This document shows positions 7,924-10,336 of a DNA stretch of 10,336 nucleotides, in pieces. The stretch comes from Bacteroidota bacterium. Lineage in GTDB: Bacteria; Bacteroidota; Bacteroidia; Bacteroidales; UBA1556. Numbering within the stretch: the stretch's first letter is position 1; each line of letters starts with the position of its first letter. A program made the position numbers and the translations under genes. The stretch is from positions 1 to 10,336 of the forward strand of contig QMPB01000103.1 of the NCBI GenBank assembly GCA_003648395.1, read 5' to 3'. The notes under the pieces were generated by a model. It was not told where the DNA came from and did not search any database. It worked only from the letters and a program-made list of their open reading frames with translations.

Positions 7924-8238
7924 ATGTCAACAATATTAAATTTCGCAATCTTTCCAACAGATAAAGGGGATAAAGGAAGTAGTGAGTACGTGAGTCAAGT
8001 ATTAAAAATGATAGATGAAAGTGGAGTGTCGTATAAGTTAAATCCGATGGGCACAAGTATAGAAACCGACACTTTAGAAGAAGCGTTAGATATTGTGAAT
8101 AAAGCTTACAAAGTCTTAGAGCCAGTTTCTAAGAGAGTATATTCTGCTATTACAATAGATATACGAAAAGGCAGAAAACTTGGAATGAAACAAAAGATTA
8201 ATTCCATAGAAAAACGAATTGGAGAAGTAAATAAATAG
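7924..8238 (+). CDS. MTH1187/YqgV-family thiamine-binding-type protein
   Basis: This is a 104-residue soluble protein with a ferredoxin-like pattern of strand, helix, strand, strand, helix, strand. Family hallmarks are the opening strand ILNFAIFPTDKG (4-15), a long helix starting at SEYVSQVLKMI (20-30), the turn YKLNPMGTSIET (37-48) and the strand VYSAITIDIRKG (72-83). Members are about 100 residues long and form tetramers; structures and the related YkoF protein support binding of thiamine or its pyrimidine part, but a physiological role is not settled. The stop TAG is 37 bases from the Nramp-like start with no terminator between, so the two are probably co-transcribed. The family call is firm; that this particular protein binds thiamine is inference. 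Confidence 0.87.
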   Translation: MSTILNFAIFPTDKGDKGSSEYVSQVLKMIDESGVSYKLNPMGTSIETDTLEEALDIVNKAYKVLEPVSKRVYSAITIDIRKGRKLGMKQKINSIEKRIGEVNK

Positions 8239-8254
8239 GTACCTACTAATTAGT
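8236..8254. repeat. Two overlapping 10-bp palindromes ahead of the Nramp-like gene
   Basis: TAGGTACCTA (8236-8245) and ACTAATTAGT (8245-8254) are both perfect palindromes and share one base. The first begins at the stop codon of the preceding gene. They sit 22 bases before the transporter ATG and could be an operator or an RNA structure affecting translation of the second gene. No TAnnTTTG box lies between them and the start. Confidence 0.35.
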
Positions 8255-8275
8255 TTTATAATATAATAATATCTT

Positions 8276-9535
8276 ATGAATTTAGATAAATTAATAAAAA
8301 CCCTTGGCCCTGGTCTTTTGTATGCGGGCGCTGCAGTAGGTGTTTCGCATCTTGTTCAAAGTACTAGAGCAGGAGCAAGTTTTGGGTTCGAATTAGTATG
8401 GGTAATAATAATTGCAAACTTATTAAAATACCCGTTTTTTGAATTTGCTCCTCGTTATACTGCTGTTACAGGAAATAACTTAATTACTGGATATTCAAAA
8501 ATTGGAAGGTGGGCAGTATGGCTATTCTTAGCTGTAACCATTGCTTCTATGTTTGTACTACAATCGGGAGTAACCATTGTAACAGCAGGTTTAGTTGCCA
8601 CAATTTTTGGTATTAGTATTCCTACTTTTTGGATAAGTGCTGCACTATTATTATTAACAGCTATAATACTAATTGTGGGTAATTATTCTATACTTGATAA
8701 GTTGATAAAATATGTAATAGTAATTCTTGCAATATCAACAATGTTTGCAGTAATAAGCGCCTATTATAAGAATGGTTATAATCCAAATCCGGAAATAGTG
8801 AAGCTTTTTGATATGAATAATCCAATGGATGTAGCTTTTTTAATAGCATTTTTTGGTTGGATGCCAGGTCCAATGGATATATCTGTATGGCAATCAATAT
8901 GGGCAGAAGCCAAACGCAAAGAAATGAAAATCAATATTGATTTAAAAGCAGCTTTGTTGGACTTTAAAATTGGCTATTTTGGAACGGTAATTCTTGCATT
9001 AGCATTCTTAGCATTGGGGGCTTTAGTAATGTATGGTAGCGGTGAAGAATTTAGCGGGTCATCTTCAGCGTTTGCTAGTCAGCTTATTGATTTGTTTACA
9101 AATAGTATAGGAATGTGGGCATATCCCATTATTGCTACTGCAGCATTAGCTACAATGTTTAGCACAACGCTCACTTGCTTTGATGCTTATACGCGATCAA
9201 TGGTTCCTGCTCTAAATCTTAGTTTTAAAAGATTAGAGATTAATACTCCACAGAAAGAAAAAAAGTGGTGGATATCCATGATGATTATTCTAGTAATCGG
9301 TTCACTTATAATACTAGGTTTCTTTATTAGTAGTATGAAACAAATGGTTGATTTTGCTACTACCTTAAGCTTTGTACTAGCTCCAATTATCGCAATCTTA
9401 AATTATAAAGTAATTACACACAATCATGTGCCAGAAGAGTATAGGCCGAAAAAAGTATTTAGAATGTATGCTTTAGTTAGTATTGTAATTATGACAACAT
9501 TTAGCTTATTCTTTATTTATTGGCGCTTTCTATAG
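8276..9535 (+). CDS. Nramp-fold (SLC11-like) membrane transporter with a non-canonical substrate site
   Basis: This is a 419-residue polytopic inner-membrane protein with about 11 hydrophobic helices. It opens with LGPGLLYAGAAVGVSHLVQS and continues STRAGASFGFELVWVIIIAN, which aligns without gaps to helix 1 and the following region of true Nramp/MntH proteins (GP near the start, GG or AG and YG/FG downstream, LLWV-type helix 2). The metal-coordinating DPGN of Nramp is replaced by G22-V23-S24-H25, so the Asp and Asn ligands are absent. In helix 6 the Met-Pro of the MPH motif is kept (M196-P197), but His is replaced by Gly and an acidic D201 follows. It belongs to a divergent Nramp-related group that I recall as common in Bacteroidota and often auto-annotated as a divalent metal transporter. 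With those ligands gone, Mn/Fe transport should not be assumed. It lies 37 bases after the MTH1187-type gene and is probably co-expressed with it. Confidence 0.85.
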   Translation: MNLDKLIKTLGPGLLYAGAAVGVSHLVQSTRAGASFGFELVWVIIIANLLKYPFFEFAPRYTAVTGNNLITGYSKIGRWAVWLFLAVTIASMFVLQSGVTIVTAGLVATIFGISIPTFWISAALLLLTAIILIVGNYSILDKLIKYVIVILAISTMFAVISAYYKNGYNPNPEIVKLFDMNNPMDVAFLIAFFGWMPGPMDISVWQSIWAEAKRKEMKINIDLKAALLDFKIGYFGTVILALAFLALGALVMYGSGEEFSGSSSAFASQLIDLFTNSIGMWAYPIIATAALATMFSTTLTCFDAYTRSMVPALNLSFKRLEINTPQKEKKWWISMMIILVIGSLIILGFFISSMKQMVDFATTLSFVLAPIIAILNYKVITHNHVPEEYRPKKVFRMYALVSIVIMTTFSLFFIYWRFL

Positions 9536-9548
9536 CATTCTATCTTTG
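9520..9548 (+). promoter_or_regulatory. Candidate promoter for the OsmC gene (TTG-N18-TATCTTTG)
   Basis: TTG (9520-9522) and TATCTTTG (9541-9548) are separated by 18 bases, close to the Bacteroidota TTTG-N17-23-TAnnTTTG pattern. It is the best two-part promoter match I found in the window. It overlaps the last codons of the transporter gene and would give a leader of about 90 bases. Confidence 0.5.
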
Positions 9549-9555
9549 TGTAAGT

Positions 9556-9573
9556 TTAACTATTATTAGTTAA
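9556..9573. repeat. 7-bp inverted repeat between the two OsmC promoter candidates
   Basis: TTAACTA (9556-9562) and TAGTTAA (9567-9573) pair perfectly around a TTAT loop. No T-run follows, so it is not a normal intrinsic terminator. Its position between the two candidate -7 boxes would suit an operator. Confidence 0.4.
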
Positions 9574-9593
9574 TATAACCAACAAATTATTAA

Positions 9594-9601
9594 TACATTT
9601 G
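9594..9601 (+). promoter_or_regulatory. Second candidate -7 box (TACATTTG) for the OsmC gene
   Basis: TACATTTG fits TAnnTTTG and lies 42 bases before the OsmC ATG. The same octamer stands before the wza-like gene. The -33 region offers only TTAA (9570-9573, spacing 20), inside the inverted repeat, so a regulator bound there would compete with polymerase. Confidence 0.42.
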
Positions 9602-9643
9602 CACACTTTAAATTGAATCTATAAATAAGAAAATACTATAATA

Positions 9644-10063
9644 ATGGAGAAAACTACAGTAAATATTGAATGGAAGCAAGGGATGTCCTTCGATGCAGAA
9701 GTGAATGGACATATTATACCAATTGATGCAGATGAGAAAGTTGGCGGAGAAGACAGAGGTGCAAGACCTAAACCACTAACATTAGCTTCATTAGGCGGCT
9801 GTACAGGTATGGATGTTAGATCTATATTAGCTAAGATGCGCGTTGAATTCGATGCTTTTAATGTAAAAGTAGTTGGAGAATTGACGGAAGAACACCCTAA
9901 AATTTTCAATAAGATACATTTAACATATACTTTTAAAGGAAGAAATCTTCCTCTTGAAAAGATTGAAAAGGCAATTAATCTGTCTCAAGATAGATATTGC
10001 GGAGTAACAGCTATGTTAAAAGATGTATCTGAGATTACTCATGAAATTATTCTAGAAGACTAA
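9644..10063 (+). CDS. OsmC/YhfA-family protein, probable thiol peroxidase-like
   Basis: This 139-residue protein has the OsmC fold. An N-terminal beta region (TVNIEWKQGMSFDAEV) is followed by the helix PLTLASLGGCTGMDVRSIL (44-62, carrying C53), then KIHLTYTFKG and a second helix with QDRYCGVTAML (115-125, carrying C119). In OsmC and Ohr proteins these two cysteines are the peroxidatic and resolving pair that reduces organic hydroperoxides. The sequence looks closer to the YhfA/general OsmC branch than to Ohr, so the physiological substrate is uncertain. The length is typical. ATG at 9644 is preceded by A-rich sequence rather than a Shine-Dalgarno site, as is usual in Bacteroidota. It appears to be its own transcription unit, with two promoter candidates upstream and a strong terminator 19 bases after the stop. 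Confidence 0.9.
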   Translation: MEKTTVNIEWKQGMSFDAEVNGHIIPIDADEKVGGEDRGARPKPLTLASLGGCTGMDVRSILAKMRVEFDAFNVKVVGELTEEHPKIFNKIHLTYTFKGRNLPLEKIEKAINLSQDRYCGVTAMLKDVSEITHEIILED

Positions 10064-10082
10064 TCATAGAATAGTATGGAAG

Positions 10083-10116
10083 CTCTATCAAAAGATATTT
10101 TTGATAGAGTTTTTTT
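10083..10116 (+). terminator. Intrinsic terminator of the OsmC gene
   Basis: CTCTATCAAAA (10083-10093) pairs perfectly with TTTTGATAGAG (10099-10109) around the loop GATAT and is followed directly by seven T. A G-T and an A-T pair can extend the base of the stem by two. Confidence 0.9.
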
Positions 10117-10162
10117 ATTATACATAATTATTAAGAAAATAGTACTTTAGCATTACTAAAAA

Positions 10163-10200
10163 GCCCCCATAGTTTCTACCTTTTGGTAGATAGGCAAGGG
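10163..10200. repeat. Degenerate first unit of the terminal repeat cluster
   Basis: GCCCCCATAGTT (10163-10174) matches the start of the downstream unit at 10292. The sequence then diverges, but keeps a small hairpin TCTACC-TTTT-GGTAGA (10175-10190) where the full units carry their large palindrome. I read it as a decayed or variant copy. Confidence 0.55.
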
Positions 10201-10210
10201 TTATAATATT

Positions 10211-10287
10211 GCTCCCATAGTTCAAGGGATACCTGCCTGCCGGCAGGCAGGGAACAAGAGTTTCCTATGAACTATGATATTTTTTTT
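10211..10287. repeat. Full repeat unit: long imperfect hairpin with a 20-bp perfect palindrome
   Basis: CATAGTTC (10216-10223) pairs with GAACTATG (10269-10276). The stem continues inward (10224-10231 with 10261-10268) with two mismatches and one G-T pair. Inside is a 20-bp perfect palindrome, CCTGCCTGCC and its reverse complement (10232-10251), with nine unpaired bases on its 3' side. Eight T follow the base of the stem (10280-10287). The unit is far richer in G+C than its surroundings. No reading frame of note covers it. Family unknown; it resembles a REP-like or MITE-like element. Confidence 0.75.
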
Positions 10288-10291
10288 AATC

Positions 10292-10336
10292 GCCCCCATA
10301 GTTCAAGGGATACCTGCCTGCCGGCAGGCAGGGAAC
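10292..10336. repeat. Second full copy of the repeat unit, cut by the window end
   Basis: Bases 10295-10336 are identical to 10214-10255 over 42 bases, an 81-base offset, and include the entire 20-bp palindrome (10313-10332). One mismatch (C for T) lies just 5' of this. Whether the copy closes with GAACTATG cannot be seen. Confidence 0.9.

Noticed and set aside
8688..8897. 69-residue minus-strand reading frame inside the Nramp-like gene
   Set aside because: Antisense shadow of a membrane-protein gene with no independent support.
9536..9580. Intrinsic terminator after the Nramp-like gene
   Set aside because: The TTAACTA/TAGTTAA hairpin is all but free of G+C and lacks a following T-run.
9619..9909. 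96-residue minus-strand reading frame opposite the OsmC gene
   Set aside because: It lies antisense to a clearly conserved gene, has a low-complexity Ser/Pro-rich product and no promoter or family resemblance.
10163..10336. CRISPR array
   Set aside because: Repeats are 42 bases or longer with a dominant 20-bp palindrome, starts are unevenly spaced (48 and 81 bases), the intervening sequence itself pairs with the repeat, and no cas gene is in view.

Overview
The window looks like a chromosomal segment of a member of the Bacteroidota. Four things point that way. The DNA is strongly A+T-rich. One secreted protein ends in a type A sorting domain of the type IX secretion system (T9SS). Several genes are preceded by the TAnnTTTG promoter box used by the primary sigma factor of this phylum. 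Shine-Dalgarno sequences are mostly absent. I cannot name a genus.

Positions 1-6699 hold one plus-strand surface-polysaccharide cluster. It opens with the 3' end of an outer-membrane beta-barrel resembling Wzi. Next come a Wza-type export lipoprotein and a Wzc-type polymerisation/tyrosine-autokinase protein with a Tyr-Gly-rich tail. Three sugar-nucleotide enzymes follow, matching Pseudomonas WbpE (aminotransferase), WbpD (N-acetyltransferase) and WbpB (dehydrogenase). Together the three would convert UDP-GlcNAcA to UDP-2,3-diacetamido-2,3-dideoxy-glucuronate, an acidic diamino sugar of capsules and O-antigens. Gaps are short (31, 31, 10 bases, then a 4-base overlap), so this is probably one operon. 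It ends at a 15-bp perfect hairpin that also serves the convergent gene. The UDP-GlcNAc 6-dehydrogenase (WbpA), any epimerase, glycosyltransferases, flippase and polymerase are not in the window.

Positions 6757-7791 (minus strand) encode a secreted protein of unknown function with an N-terminal signal peptide and a C-terminal T9SS sorting domain. A 132-base divergent spacer (7792-7923) separates it from a two-gene plus-strand unit. That unit encodes an MTH1187/YqgV-family thiamine-binding-type protein and an Nramp-fold transporter whose canonical metal-binding DPGN motif reads GVSH. A separate OsmC-family gene follows (9644-10063), with two candidate promoters and its own terminator.

The last ~175 bases hold an unusual G+C-rich repeat cluster. 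It has two identical 42-base copies, each with a 20-bp perfect palindrome, plus a degenerate third start. At least one copy folds into a long hairpin closed by CATAGTTC/GAACTATG and followed by a T-run. The window cuts the last copy, so the array probably continues. This cluster and the non-canonical Nramp next to a thiamine-binding-type protein are the two items most worth following up.
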